Both the position numbers and the translations under genes were made by a program. Under the pieces are notes generated by a model that saw nothing but the letters and a program-made list of their open reading frames with translations, made no database searches and had not been told where the DNA came from. Of a stretch of 64,000 bases of DNA, positions 36,679-45,964 are shown in pieces. Position 1 is the stretch's first letter. Each line of letters opens with the position of its first letter. The stretch comes from CAVZZG01 sp963779685. GTDB lineage: Bacteria; Actinomycetota; Thermoleophilia; Gaiellales; F1-60-MAGs149. The stretch covers positions 806,001 through 870,000 of the forward strand of contig CAVZZG010000001.1 in assembly GCA_963779685.1 (NCBI GenBank). The letters run 5' to 3'.

Positions 36679-36803
36679 CTCGATAGTCCGAGTGCGGAAT
36701 ACCCGCAGATGCGTTCGCGGGAACGCCGATGCAACGAATGCGCGGTCGCGGGACCATATTCGGGCGGCTCACAGCCGAGCCGCCTGAGACATTGGAGGGC
36801 TCC

Positions 36804-37214
36804 ATGGCTACGGTTTCCGTGGGCAATGTGCGTTCCGAGGTCGCGACCCGGCACCTCGCAGGCTGGGAGGTGTTCTCCGCACTCGTGCTGGTGATGGCCG
36901 GCGTCTTCAACGTCGTGAACGGCTTCACGGCGCTCCAGCACAGCAGCTACTTCACCGGCCAGTTCGTCTACTCCAACCTCACGTTCTGGGGTTGGATGTT
37001 CCTCATCTGGGGTGCGCTCCAGGTGCTGGCCGGCGGCCTGGTGTTCGGCCACAGCCTCTCCGGCAATCGCCTGGGAGTCGGCCTGGCGACCGTGGGCGCG
37101 ATGATCTGGTTCTTCGCCATCTTCGCCGCACCCTGGGCCGCCGTGGTCGGCGTGCTCGTCAACTGCCTGGTGCTCTACGGCCTCACCGTCGGCCTGACCG
37201 ACGAGGCGTCGTAG
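36804..37214 (+). CDS. DUF7144-like four-helix membrane protein
   Basis: A 136-residue integral membrane protein with four helices. The conserved start of helix 1 is GWEVFSALVLVMAGVFNVVNGFTAL, then TFWGWMFLIWGALQVLAGGLVF, a third helix in VGLATVGAMIWFFAIF and a fourth in AAVVGVLVNCLVLYGLTV. The pattern is widespread in actinobacteria. The function is unknown. GGAGGG precedes the ATG. Confidence 0.8.
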   Translation: MATVSVGNVRSEVATRHLAGWEVFSALVLVMAGVFNVVNGFTALQHSSYFTGQFVYSNLTFWGWMFLIWGALQVLAGGLVFGHSLSGNRLGVGLATVGAMIWFFAIFAAPWAAVVGVLVNCLVLYGLTVGLTDEAS

Positions 37215-37233
37215 TCGACCAGCTCGCGTCGCC

Positions 37234-37266
37234 GCCCCCGCCTCGTCGCCTCGCGACGGCGGGGGC
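37234..37266. terminator. Terminator-like hairpin between convergent genes
   Basis: GCCCCCGCC (37234-37242) pairs with GGCGGGGGC (37258-37266), with further inner pairing CGTCGC/GCGACG. It lies between the ends of the DUF7144-like gene and the NfeD-like gene and would serve both strands. Confidence 0.65.
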
Positions 37267-37269
37267 CGG

Positions 37270-37590
37270 CTAGGCCTGGCGACTGACGATTAGGGTGAGG
37301 CCGACGCGATCGGTGACGACCACGGTATCGCCGTCGCTTGCGCCCTCGTCGCAGCGCGCCTCCCAGATCTCGCCGCCGAGGCGCACCTGGCCGAACGGAC
37401 GGCACTCGGCCATCGCGGTCGCGGTCCGGCCGATGAGCTGCTCGGGCCCCGAGGCGTTGCGGCGGCGGCGCACGCTGCGGTACCAGAAGTAGACCTCGAT
37501 GCCGAACCCGGCGAGGCATACCGCCAGCGCGATGTCGTTCCACGGACTCGGCAGGACCAGGAACAGCACGAGTCCGATGAAGAAGAGCAC
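37270..37590 (-). CDS. NfeD-like protein (short: two helices plus OB fold)
   Basis: A 106-residue protein. Two N-terminal hydrophobic helices (MLFFIGLVLFLVL, IALAVCLAGFGIEVYFW) are followed by a soluble OB-like domain: LIGRTATAMAECRPFGQVRLGGEIWEARCDEGASDGDTVVVTDRVGLTLIV. This is the truncated NfeD1b arrangement. Such proteins usually partner flotillin/SPFH proteins; no SPFH gene is nearby. The function is inferred only. Confidence 0.8.
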   Translation of the reverse strand: MLFFIGLVLFLVLPSPWNDIALAVCLAGFGIEVYFWYRSVRRRRNASGPEQLIGRTATAMAECRPFGQVRLGGEIWEARCDEGASDGDTVVVTDRVGLTLIVSRQA

Positions 37591-37658
37591 GCAGGGAGTC
37601 TACGGCCGTTCCCGGGCTCGGCTAGGCTGACCGGGATACCGGACCAAGGGAGGACGGC

Positions 37659-37943
37659 ATGGCCGAATACGCTCGTGTGGTCACGTTCGACGCCGACGAC
37701 GCAGCGATCGATGCGCTGGTCGCCGAGATCAGGGGCGCAGACGGCCCGCCCGCCGGTGTCCCTGCGACGCGCATCACCGTCCTCGCCAACCGCGACGCCG
37801 GTCAGGTCAGGATCGCTACCCGCTTCGCCTCCGAGGAGGACCTGCGCATCGGCTCCGCGGCGTTCGAGGCAATGAGCCCGCCTCCCGACCGTGGCATGCG
37901 CCGCGTCTCGGTCGACGTGTTCGAGGTGGTACTGGAGCGGTAA
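37659..37943 (+). CDS. Small ferredoxin-fold protein, unknown
   Basis: A 94-residue protein: YARVVTFDADDAAIDALVAEIRGADGPPAG, then ITVLANRDAGQVRIATRFASEEDLRIGSAAFEAMSPP and VSVDVFEVVLER. The strand-helix-strand-strand-helix-strand order suggests an ABM-like dimeric alpha/beta barrel. AGGGAGGA precedes the ATG. I do not recognise a specific family, and there is no informative neighbour. Confidence 0.65.
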   Translation: MAEYARVVTFDADDAAIDALVAEIRGADGPPAGVPATRITVLANRDAGQVRIATRFASEEDLRIGSAAFEAMSPPPDRGMRRVSVDVFEVVLER

Positions 37944-37960
37944 CCGCTGCACCCGCCTCC

Positions 37961-38419
37961 CTACGGCGAGGCGACCTCGGCGAGCTGGTCGAGGGCCTGG
38001 TTCCAGCCGCGGCGTGCCAGCTCGGGCATCTCCTCCGAGCACACCAGCGTGTGCTCGACGGTCAGGCGGGTACGGCCGTCGCCCAGGTCTGCGAGCGTCA
38101 CGTCCGTCGACGCCCGCGTGAGACCCGGGTGGTTCTCGACCGTGCCGGCGAAGGCCAGATGCGAGGGTGGATCGAAGGCGCTGAAGGTGCCGTTGTTCGG
38201 GAACTCGGTGCCGTCGGGCATGACCATGATCAAGGAGAACTCGCCGCCCGGTCGCGGATCGACGACGACCGATCCCGGCCTGATCACGACGGGGCGCGGC
38301 GCGAACCACTGCTCGACCTGCGCGGGCGTCGTCCATGCGGCCCAGACGAGGTCGCGCGGGGCATTGAAGACGCGCGTGATCTGCAGCTGGTGCGTCGTGA
38401 GGGTGGGTGCTTCGGACAC
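37961..38419 (-). CDS. AHSA1-type SRPBCC protein
   Basis: A 152-residue START-like protein of the Aha1 C-terminal type: ITRVFNAPRDLVWAAWTTPAQVEQWFAP at the start, GGEFSLIMVMPDGTEF, and GWNQALDQLAEV at the end. Small ligand binding or detoxification is likely. It sits 27 bases downstream of an ArsR repressor on the same strand, a pairing found very often in actinobacteria, so the repressor probably controls it. Confidence 0.88.
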   Translation of the reverse strand: MSEAPTLTTHQLQITRVFNAPRDLVWAAWTTPAQVEQWFAPRPVVIRPGSVVVDPRPGGEFSLIMVMPDGTEFPNNGTFSAFDPPSHLAFAGTVENHPGLTRASTDVTLADLGDGRTRLTVEHTLVCSEEMPELARRGWNQALDQLAEVASP

Positions 38420-38446
38420 GGATCGGCTCTCCTTGGCGCGGGTGGT

Positions 38447-38788
38447 TCAGGGCGCTTGGGCGGGTGGTCGGGGAATCGTGTGCAGGTGCTCCTCGAGCTG
38501 GTCGAGGCTGGTCTCCCAGGCCTGGCGGTAGTGCTCGAGCCAGACCGTCGCCTCGTGGAGCGGTTCGCCGCGCAGGCGCGAAGGGCGGCGTTGCCGGTCG
38601 CGGCCGCGCGTGATGAGACCGGCCCGCTCGAGGGTCTTGAGGTGTTTGGAGACCGACTGCAGGCTCGTCGGGAACAGCTCCGCGAGCTCGTTGACGCTCG
38701 CCTCGCCGATGCGCAGACGAGCCAGGATGGCCCGGCGGGTCGGGTCGGCGAGGGCGGCGAAGGTGCGATCGAGCTGCTGGGCGGTCAT
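38447..38788 (-). CDS. ArsR-family transcriptional repressor
   Basis: A 113-residue winged-helix protein: LDRTFAALADPTRRAILARLRIGEASVNELAELFPTSLQSVSKHLKTLERAGLITRGRDRQRRP. It lacks the CxC metal-binding pattern of true ArsR, so it senses something else. An imperfect inverted repeat lies just upstream of its ATG. It leads a two-gene operon with the AHSA1 protein. Confidence 0.9.
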   Translation of the reverse strand: MTAQQLDRTFAALADPTRRAILARLRIGEASVNELAELFPTSLQSVSKHLKTLERAGLITRGRDRQRRPSRLRGEPLHEATVWLEHYRQAWETSLDQLEEHLHTIPRPPAQAP

Positions 38789-38805
38789 CGGTATTCCACC
38801 AGGCG

Positions 38806-38831
38806 ATTGATCAACTGATTGGTTGAATAAT
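38806..38831. promoter_or_regulatory. Probable ArsR operator
   Basis: ATTGATCAAC (38806-38815) and GTTGAATAAT (38822-38831) form an imperfect 10-base inverted repeat (8 of 10 match), six bases apart. It is 18 bases upstream of the repressor start and also near the divergent GT39 gene. The patch is AT-rich compared with its surroundings. Confidence 0.55.
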
Positions 38832-38874
38832 GGCAGTCCGCGAACACCGCGTCAAGTGAGAGGCGGCAGACGCC

Positions 38875-40323
38875 GTGCCGTATCGTTCCTGCGTGCAGGC
38901 AGGAGCGACGCCGAGGTGGCGGCGTTGGATCGTCATCGCCGCGCTCGGGGTCTTCGCCGGGCTCGTGGAGTTCTGGCGACTCGGCACCGCCGAGTGGCTG
39001 CAGGACGAGTACGTCTACGCGACCGCCGGCTACAGGTACGCGGCCGGGAAAGCGGGCGCGAACATGGAGCACCCGCCGCTCGCGAAGCTCCTGATCGGCA
39101 TCCCCGAGCACCTCTTCGGCTTCAGCCCGACCAGCGCGCGCCTGGCGGCGGTCGGGGCGGCGATCGTGACGGGCATCGTCCTGGCCCTGCTGGCACGGCG
39201 GCTCGCCGGCGAGGTGATCGCCTACCTCGTGTTCGGGCTGTGGATCGCCCTCCCGCATCCCACGCCGGGCTGGCGGCTCGACCGCACCGCCATGCTCGAT
39301 GTCTTCGCCGCGTGCTTCGCGGTCCTCGCCCTGCTGAGCGCGCTGCGCTGGGTTGAGCGACCCGGGTGGCGAAGAGCCGCGATCACCGGCGCTCTCGTGG
39401 GTGCGGCGGCGGCGAGCAAGCTGAGCGGCGCGCCCGTGGCGGTCGCCATCGCCGCCTTCGTCGCGGTCTCCGTGTCACCCGCCGGGCGGGCGGCGCGCCA
39501 ACTCGGGGTCGCCGCCGTCGCGGCCGTTGCAACGTTTCTCATCACCTACGCGCCGATCGGTGCCAACCCGTGGCGCGCCATCCCGGCGATGATCCGGTTC
39601 CAGGCGCACGAGGCCTCCTCCGGCTACGCGTTGAGCGTGGCCGGGACGGTGTACCGCCACCCGCCGTGGTGGTCGGCGCTCTGGTTCGCCTGGCACCGCG
39701 GCCCGCTACTCGTGATCGCCCTCCTGCTGCTGGCGGCGGTCGCCCTGGTGTGGCTGCCGTGGCGGGTGGCGATGCTGCTCGGGCTCGCGGTGCTGGTGCC
39801 GCTGGCGGCCGTGAGCTTCGGCCCGGGCCGGTTCTTCGAGTTCTACGCCTACGTGTGGGCGCCGCCGCTGGTGCTGCTGGCGGCGATCGGGCTCGGCGCA
39901 GTCTGGGCGCGAGGTACCGGTGGCCGGGTGCTCGCGGTCGTGCTGGTGGTACCGATGGTCATGGCCGGCGCGAGCTCGATCCGCGGCGTGCTGACCCTAC
40001 GGCCGGCGGGGTATGCGCTCGCCGGCCCGCTCCTGAACGCGAGCGGCGCGCGCACGGTGCTCGTCGTCGGGCCGCACACCCGCCTGCTCGGCTACGTCTG
40101 TCCGGGTACCGCCGTGTTCGGCGGGGCGACCCGCCGTAGGGCGGTGCCGTGGGACGCGATCGTCCACGACCGGACTGCCGCCTCGATCCACACCGCCCCC
40201 TGGCAGCCCGCCGAGCTGAGCGCACACCCGGAGCGCTTCTCGCTGACGCGCATCGACCAGCTGGACGTTTACATCCGCCGCGGTCTGGTGGGCACCGGCG
40301 CGTGCCGGCAGTCGTCCGGCTGA
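38875..40323 (+). CDS. GT39-like (ArnT/PMT) membrane glycosyltransferase
   Basis: A 482-residue polytopic protein of the C-type glycosyltransferase fold, about ten to eleven helices. The first loop carries the catalytic-type acidic pair in WLQDEYVYATAGYRYA, followed by MEHPPLAKLLIGIP, the PMT/ArnT pattern HPPL. Members move mannose or aminoarabinose from polyprenyl-phosphate sugars to proteins or lipids outside the membrane. The target here is unknown. The start is GTG at 38875; a later GTG at 38893 is possible. It converges with the GT2-glycosidase fusion gene. Confidence 0.83.
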   Translation: MPYRSCVQAGATPRWRRWIVIAALGVFAGLVEFWRLGTAEWLQDEYVYATAGYRYAAGKAGANMEHPPLAKLLIGIPEHLFGFSPTSARLAAVGAAIVTGIVLALLARRLAGEVIAYLVFGLWIALPHPTPGWRLDRTAMLDVFAACFAVLALLSALRWVERPGWRRAAITGALVGAAAASKLSGAPVAVAIAAFVAVSVSPAGRAARQLGVAAVAAVATFLITYAPIGANPWRAIPAMIRFQAHEASSGYALSVAGTVYRHPPWWSALWFAWHRGPLLVIALLLLAAVALVWLPWRVAMLLGLAVLVPLAAVSFGPGRFFEFYAYVWAPPLVLLAAIGLGAVWARGTGGRVLAVVLVVPMVMAGASSIRGVLTLRPAGYALAGPLLNASGARTVLVVGPHTRLLGYVCPGTAVFGGATRRRAVPWDAIVHDRTAASIHTAPWQPAELSAHPERFSLTRIDQLDVYIRRGLVGTGACRQSSG

Positions 40324-40363
40324 CGGACGCCACTGCCCCGACACCGGCGCCCGACCTGCTCGG

Positions 40364-43300
40364 TCAGCTGCCCGCGGTGGCGGCGAACGCGTGTGCGAGC
40401 ACGCCGACCCCCTGTTTGAGGCGCTCGTGGGCCGTGACCGCATCCCAGTCCGCCCACGAGGCGCCGCTCGTCACGAGCAGCCGGCCGCCCGCCACAACGC
40501 CGATGCCGACCCGTCCGGTCTTGATGGTCGTGAGCGAGCCATCGGGGTGGGGCATGAGCACGAGATGACTCGACGGGTCGGCGTAGCCGAGCAGGAGCCA
40601 TGGAATGCGAACCTCGATCGTCGTGCCGTGGCCGTCCACGAGGTTGCGGGTGTCACCGCCGGTCGCCGACGGGTCGCCGCTGCCCCACGGCAGATGCGAG
40701 ATGTCGACGGACTCGGCCGGCAGCAACTGGCCGGTAGCCCGAACCCGGTACGGGTAGTTCAGCATCAGGCGAGGGAACGACCAGGCGCCGCTCCCCATCT
40801 GCAGCGCCGCCCGGTCGACGTGCACGTACCCGCGTCCGCCGGCGTCGCCGTACTGCTTCGGGAACGGGTCGAACCAGGCTGCCTTGCTCACCCGCGCACG
40901 GGGGCCCGGCCCGAGCTCGAGCGCCACGTCCGCGCTTCGCATCGTCCCCGGAAGACCTGGCAGTCCGCCGTTGGCACCGGGCGTCACGTCGAAGCCAACG
41001 GTGATCTGCTGGTGTGCCAACGCGTCCGCACGCGAGGTCTCGATGCGAAGCGTGAGGTACTCCTCGTCGGTGTGCACGTCGACGGTGCGAACGAGCCCGT
41101 CGGCGGCTGCGAGGATGCGATTGGCGCCCGTCGTCGCCCACGGGTCGGGCCGGCCGTCGAGGACGACCGCCGGGGCAGCCTCGGCATCCTGTGCGAGCAG
41201 GCCGAAGTGCTCCTCGTTGGTGTACGTGTTGCGCCAGAGTGCGCGCCGGTCCTCCGGCTGCTCGTAGGCCATCGTGTTCCAGGTGTGCTTGAACCACTCG
41301 TCCGCCCACTCGAAGACCACGCCGCCCGCGAAGCCCTCGGCCTGGATGTCGTGCAGCATCGACGCGTCCATCGCCATCGCCTCGCGCTCGGAGTGCCCTC
41401 CCTGGTCGCGTCCGAGGGGGCCGCGATGGGCGATGCCGAGTCCGGTCGGCACACCGAACTCGCTCACCAGCACCGCCTGGCCCCTGTGATGGGCGCGGAG
41501 GGCGTGGAGGTAGCCGGCGTAGGGGTCGAGCCGGCCGTCAGGTCCGCGATACGCGGCGTAGGCCCGTGTCAGTCCGAGGAAGTCCGGGTAGTAGGGGTAC
41601 GCGTGGTAGGAGGCGAAGAAACCACCCGGCCAGCGATCGGTCGCCGCCAGGTGCATGGCGTCGATGCCGACGCGATCCTCGTCGCGGAGCCGTTCCTCGG
41701 GGTGGTGCAGTGGGTCGGTCGTGAGCCAGTTCGTGAAGGTGAGCGGCCGTGACCAGCCCCGCGCCACCTCGAGGCTCGCGACGTAGTCGAGCATGGACGC
41801 GAGCCACGACTCGGTCGGCGTCGGCCGGCCGCGGGTCGTGATGTAGCGGCCCGTGTAGGCGGGCCGTCCGGCGTTCGACCGATCGGATGCCGCCGTCGCG
41901 CGCGGATCCCATTCGATGCCCGGCGACCAGGCGAGCAGCCAGGGTGAGACGTCCGAGCGATAGCGTCCCGACGCGTGGCCGGGAACGGCCGCGATGCTGG
42001 CGTCGCCGTGGACGACGGCCACCGCGTCGGCGATCTCGGCCCGGAAGGCCCGGACGAGGCTCGGCCGGTACAGATCGCGGTGCGCGAGGAAGTCCTCGTC
42101 CGGGATCCAGATGCCGTGAATGAGGTAGATCGGGGCAGCCGCATGCGCGAGGTCGTACGCGCGCAGCGCGTCGTAGAAGGAGGGCGGCAGGATCGTGTAG
42201 ACGCGGAGTACGCGGACGCGGAGCCGGCCCATCTCGGCCAGCCAGCGGTCGGCCTCGGCGCGCCCGATCGCCAGTTCTCCCGGGGCATGGCCGGGCGTCG
42301 TCGAGCCGAGATTGACGCCGGGCCAGAAGCGGGCCGCGAATCCGTGCGGCGTCGCAAGCTCGAGGCTCGTCGACGTCGCGCGCGCCGGCAGGCGGAGGCC
42401 GGCGACGTCCGCGAGGTCGAGGCGGTAGCTCCCGTCGATGGCGCCCGCGCCGGACGGTGCCGGCGACGCTGAGGCCGCGGCGGGGTGCTCGTGCGCCGAT
42501 CGCCCGGCCTGCCACATGGCACCGGCAGCGACCAGCGCGACGCCCGTGGCGACCAGCGCGAGCCGCGGCCGGACGGTGCGCCACCGCCGCGGCGGTGGCG
42601 AGGCGTCGCCCACCGCGCCGTCGAACCTGCGCCGCGTCATGTCGCCCCAGCCCGCGCCGCGGGCGAGGGTGACGAAGGCGCGCGCGCGGATCAGCGAGTG
42701 CCACTGGCGGTAGCCGAAGTTCTCCGCGAAGGCCGCCGCCACCATCCGGGCCATGCACGTGCGCGAGCGGTAGCGCCGGAACGCGCGTTCCTCGATGACG
42801 AGCGCACCGAAGCTGAGAACGAGCCCGTAGGTGAGGGATAGGATCAGCAGCGCCAGCGCGAACGAGGTATCGATGACCCCGAGCAGGAGGGCGGCGACGG
42901 TGGCGGCGTACCCGGCGACCTCGATCACCGGACCCGCTGCCTCGAAGACCAGGAAGTACGGCAGCGCCACGAGTCCGACCACCCCGTAGCGACGCCGTCC
43001 GATCATGCTCCGGTGCCGCCACAGCACCTCGATCAGCCCGCGGTGCCAGCGGTCGCGCTGGCGGGCCAGGACCCGCAGCGTCGACGGCGCCTGGGTCCAG
43101 CAAACGGGATCCTGGAGGGTCGCGATGCGGTAGGGGATGCCGCGATCGCGGCAGTGACGGTGCAGGCGCACGACGAGCTCGGCGTCCTCGCCGACGGTGG
43201 TGCGGTCGTACCCGCCGGCGTCGATCACGATCTCGCGCCGGAACACGCCGAACGCCCCGCTGATCACCAGCATCCCGCCGATCCGGGCCCAGCCGGTGCG

Positions 43301-44017
43301 GCCGGCGAGGAACCCCCGGAAGTACTCGACGATCTGGATGTTCTCGAGCAATCCTCGCGGCGTCCGGACATCGACCACCAGGCCGTCGTGCACGGTGCTG
43401 CCGTTGACGATGCGCACCACCCCGCCGCACGCGACCGTCTTCGGCTCGTCCTGGAAGGGACGCACGAGCCGAAGCAGCGCGGCGTCGTCGATGATCGTGT
43501 CCGAGTCGACGGTGCAGAACAGCGGGTAACGGGCGTAGTTGAGCGCTGCGTTGACGGCGTCGGCCTTGCCGCCGTTCGCCTTGTCGATGACGACCAGGCG
43601 GTCGTCCGTCGGGCACGCGTACACCGCGAGCACCGGGTTGGTCGCCAGTGTGGCCCGCGGCACGCGCGTGACCTCGACGAGCGAGAAGCAACGGATCAGC
43701 TCGGCAAGCGTCCCGTCGCGCGAGCCGTCGTTGACGACGATCACCTCGTGCAGCGGATAGGCGGCGTCCAGCAGGGCCCGCACGGAGTCGGCGATGACCG
43801 GCTCCTCGTCGTAGGCCGGGACGAGGATGCTGATCGGCGTTGTCAGCGAGGAGCGCCGCATGTCGGCGAGGTCGGCGAGCCGGCGCCGGCGGACGTACCG
43901 CTCGTTCTCCGTCCAGCCGAGCACGAGGAGGATCGTGTAGACGATGTTCAGCGTCACGAGATAGACGAGCAACGTGACGTTCAGGATCACCAGGGCGTAC
44001 TGGACGAAACCCGTCAT
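40364..44017 (-). CDS. GT2 synthase fused to an extracytoplasmic glycosidase-like domain
   Basis: A 1217-residue protein. One or two helices (7-34) precede a family 2 glycosyltransferase: VNDGSRDGT (95-103), DSD (171-173), ED in GEDAE (277-278) and QRDRW (320-324), the processive-synthase set. Two or three helices follow (345-407), then one more at about 485-501. The C-terminal 700 residues look extracytoplasmic: a TIM-barrel-like part with VLVSEFGVPTG near 855 and VVFEWADEWFKHTW near 905 as likely catalytic glutamates, and a final beta-rich region. I infer a polysaccharide synthase that also trims its product. ATGA overlap with the HEAT gene. Confidence 0.82.
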   Translation of the reverse strand: MTGFVQYALVILNVTLLVYLVTLNIVYTILLVLGWTENERYVRRRRLADLADMRRSSLTTPISILVPAYDEEPVIADSVRALLDAAYPLHEVIVVNDGSRDGTLAELIRCFSLVEVTRVPRATLATNPVLAVYACPTDDRLVVIDKANGGKADAVNAALNYARYPLFCTVDSDTIIDDAALLRLVRPFQDEPKTVACGGVVRIVNGSTVHDGLVVDVRTPRGLLENIQIVEYFRGFLAGRTGWARIGGMLVISGAFGVFRREIVIDAGGYDRTTVGEDAELVVRLHRHCRDRGIPYRIATLQDPVCWTQAPSTLRVLARQRDRWHRGLIEVLWRHRSMIGRRRYGVVGLVALPYFLVFEAAGPVIEVAGYAATVAALLLGVIDTSFALALLILSLTYGLVLSFGALVIEERAFRRYRSRTCMARMVAAAFAENFGYRQWHSLIRARAFVTLARGAGWGDMTRRRFDGAVGDASPPPRRWRTVRPRLALVATGVALVAAGAMWQAGRSAHEHPAAASASPAPSGAGAIDGSYRLDLADVAGLRLPARATSTSLELATPHGFAARFWPGVNLGSTTPGHAPGELAIGRAEADRWLAEMGRLRVRVLRVYTILPPSFYDALRAYDLAHAAAPIYLIHGIWIPDEDFLAHRDLYRPSLVRAFRAEIADAVAVVHGDASIAAVPGHASGRYRSDVSPWLLAWSPGIEWDPRATAASDRSNAGRPAYTGRYITTRGRPTPTESWLASMLDYVASLEVARGWSRPLTFTNWLTTDPLHHPEERLRDEDRVGIDAMHLAATDRWPGGFFASYHAYPYYPDFLGLTRAYAAYRGPDGRLDPYAGYLHALRAHHRGQAVLVSEFGVPTGLGIAHRGPLGRDQGGHSEREAMAMDASMLHDIQAEGFAGGVVFEWADEWFKHTWNTMAYEQPEDRRALWRNTYTNEEHFGLLAQDAEAAPAVVLDGRPDPWATTGANRILAAADGLVRTVDVHTDEEYLTLRIETSRADALAHQQITVGFDVTPGANGGLPGLPGTMRSADVALELGPGPRARVSKAAWFDPFPKQYGDAGGRGYVHVDRAALQMGSGAWSFPRLMLNYPYRVRATGQLLPAESVDISHLPWGSGDPSATGGDTRNLVDGHGTTIEVRIPWLLLGYADPSSHLVLMPHPDGSLTTIKTGRVGIGVVAGGRLLVTSGASWADWDAVTAHERLKQGVGVLAHAFAATAGS

Positions 44018-45114
44018 ACGGCCCTGCGCCGTCCGACGGCTGCGTGATGCAGGGCCAGGGCCTCCGCCGCGCGATCCCGCGCACGCGGGTCGTCGTGGGC
44101 GAGTGCCGAGGTGAGCGCCGCGACCCCGGCCGCCCCGCTGTGCCGCAGCGACTCGGCCGCGTTGGCGCGGACCCACCACGAGGCGTCGCCGAGGCGCTCG
44201 GCGAGTGCGCCGACCGCGCGTCCGTCGCCGATCTCGCCGAGCGACCGTGCGGCGACCGCGCGGACGACCTTGCTCGGGTCGGCAAGGGCGTCGACCAGCA
44301 TCGGCACGACCTCGTGGCGACCGATCCGGCCCAGCGCACGGCACGCCTTGACGCGCTCGCGTTCGTCGCCATCGCGAAGCAGCCGGGCGACCGCGAAGAC
44401 GGCGCGTTGATCGCGGGCCAGCCCGATCGCGTCGGCGAGGTCAGCGTGCACCGGCCGCAACTGCTCGAGGTGGAGGGCGTCCACGAGCGTCGCGGTCGCG
44501 TACGGGTGCCCCAGCTGCTCGAGGATCCGGTCGAACGGCAAGACCTCTTCGACGAGCGCGTCGATCAGCAGCCAGGCGGCGGTCTCGTCGCCTCGCCGCG
44601 CCAGCCCGCGCGCTGCCACCCGGCGGATCTCGGGATCACTGTCGTGCCGGAGCACGCGGTTCACCTCGGCGAGATCCGCTTCGGCCCCGATCTGTGCCAG
44701 CAACTCGGCCGCGAGCCCGCGTGCAGTGGCGTCCCCGCGACGGATGTCCTCGACGCATGCCGCCGCCAGGTCGCGTCCGTCGACTTCCCACAGACCCGGC
44801 AACGAGGACGGCGTGATCCGCAGCGCCTCGACGAGCTCTTCTCGCACCCGTGCGCTGCCCGCGGCGCGTTGCACCACGTCGGCCACGCGGGCGAGGTCGC
44901 CCGACTTGAGGGCGGCGATCAGGCGGATGCGATCGGCGTGCTGGCGCGTTTCCCGCCGGTTGCGACGCTGGCGGGCGACGACGAGCAGGGTGCTGAGGCC
45001 GGCGACCAGGACGATCGAGGCCACGGTCAGCGGTGCCGCCACGTCGGCGAGAAAGCCGTTCACAAGGCGCGCTCGATGCTCCCGGCCGGGCAATCCATGC
45101 CCGAACATCGGCAT
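44014..45114 (-). CDS. HEAT-repeat membrane-anchored protein
   Basis: A 366-residue protein. One N-terminal helix (about 29-48, APLTVASIVLVAGLSTLLVVA) is followed by six or more HEAT-like repeats such as LADPSKVVRAVAARSLGEIGDGRAVGALAERLGDASWWVRANAAESL. They form a curved scaffold for protein contacts. The stop overlaps the start of the GT2-glycosidase gene (ATGA), so the two are translated together. It is probably an assembly partner on the cytoplasmic side of the synthase. Confidence 0.85.
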   Translation of the reverse strand: MPMFGHGLPGREHRARLVNGFLADVAAPLTVASIVLVAGLSTLLVVARQRRNRRETRQHADRIRLIAALKSGDLARVADVVQRAAGSARVREELVEALRITPSSLPGLWEVDGRDLAAACVEDIRRGDATARGLAAELLAQIGAEADLAEVNRVLRHDSDPEIRRVAARGLARRGDETAAWLLIDALVEEVLPFDRILEQLGHPYATATLVDALHLEQLRPVHADLADAIGLARDQRAVFAVARLLRDGDERERVKACRALGRIGRHEVVPMLVDALADPSKVVRAVAARSLGEIGDGRAVGALAERLGDASWWVRANAAESLRHSGAAGVAALTSALAHDDPRARDRAAEALALHHAAVGRRRAV

Positions 45115-45143
45115 TCACGCTTCGGCGACTGAGCGCGCCTCGC

Positions 45144-45941
45144 TCAGGCGAGCGACGACCAGAACCCGGCCAGCAGTGCGTTGTAGGCCTGCGGGCCCTC
45201 CTGGAACGGCTGATGGCCCTGGTCGGCGATCACCCTCAGGGTGGCGCCGGGGATCCGCGCGACCAGCTCGTCGGCAAAGCGCTGGGGCAGGCAGAGGTCG
45301 AGCTCGCCGACGGTGACGAGCGTCGGCACGCCGATCGCGCCGATGCGGTCGGCGGTGTCGTGCTCGATCAGGGCGTCAGCAGAGCGGCAGAAGGCATCGA
45401 CGGACTGCGCGTGGGGGCTGGCTGCGGCAGCCGTCAGCCACTCCTCCATGGTGCCCTCGTTGTAGATGCGCGGCGCGAAGCACCAGAGGTTGACGACGTT
45501 CAGGAACTCGCGCAGGTTGTCGGACTTGCGGGCGCTCCACTGCCACGAGCGGATCACCTCGCGGAAGAAGTGGTCGCCACGACAGTAGGTGCCGTTCAGG
45601 ACCAGGCTCCGTACCCGGTCGGGGTGGGCGAGGGCGAGCTCCTGGGCGATGGCGCCGCCCATCGATGACCCGACCACGTGGGCGCGCACGATGCCGAGGC
45701 TGTCCATCAGCGCGGCCGTGTCGGCGGCGAAGTCGGCGATCCGGTAGTCGCCCGCCGGCGTGTCGGAGCGGCCCACGCCGCGGTTGTCGAACGTCGTCAG
45801 GCGCCAGCGGTCGCGGAGGCCGGCCACCTGGTCGACCCAGCACGCGCCCTCGTCCGCGAGGCCCGAGATGAAGAGGACATCGTCGCCGACGCCATCCTGC
45901 TCGGCGTACAGACGCACCCGGCTCGTATCGATCATTCCCAT
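45144..45941 (-). CDS. Alpha/beta hydrolase
   Basis: A 265-residue hydrolase. The oxyanion region is ISGLADEGACW, the nucleophile elbow GSSMGGAIAQELAL (Ser about 96), the acid Asp in TVGELDLCLP, and the His in ADQGHQPFQEGP. This is close to 3-oxoadipate enol-lactonase and haloperoxidase-type members, but the substrate is not fixed. Single gene between the HEAT and FMN-barrel genes. Confidence 0.9.
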   Translation of the reverse strand: MGMIDTSRVRLYAEQDGVGDDVLFISGLADEGACWVDQVAGLRDRWRLTTFDNRGVGRSDTPAGDYRIADFAADTAALMDSLGIVRAHVVGSSMGGAIAQELALAHPDRVRSLVLNGTYCRGDHFFREVIRSWQWSARKSDNLREFLNVVNLWCFAPRIYNEGTMEEWLTAAAASPHAQSVDAFCRSADALIEHDTADRIGAIGVPTLVTVGELDLCLPQRFADELVARIPGATLRVIADQGHQPFQEGPQAYNALLAGFWSSLA

Positions 45942-45964
45942 GGCGGTGATCGTACAGCCGCCGT

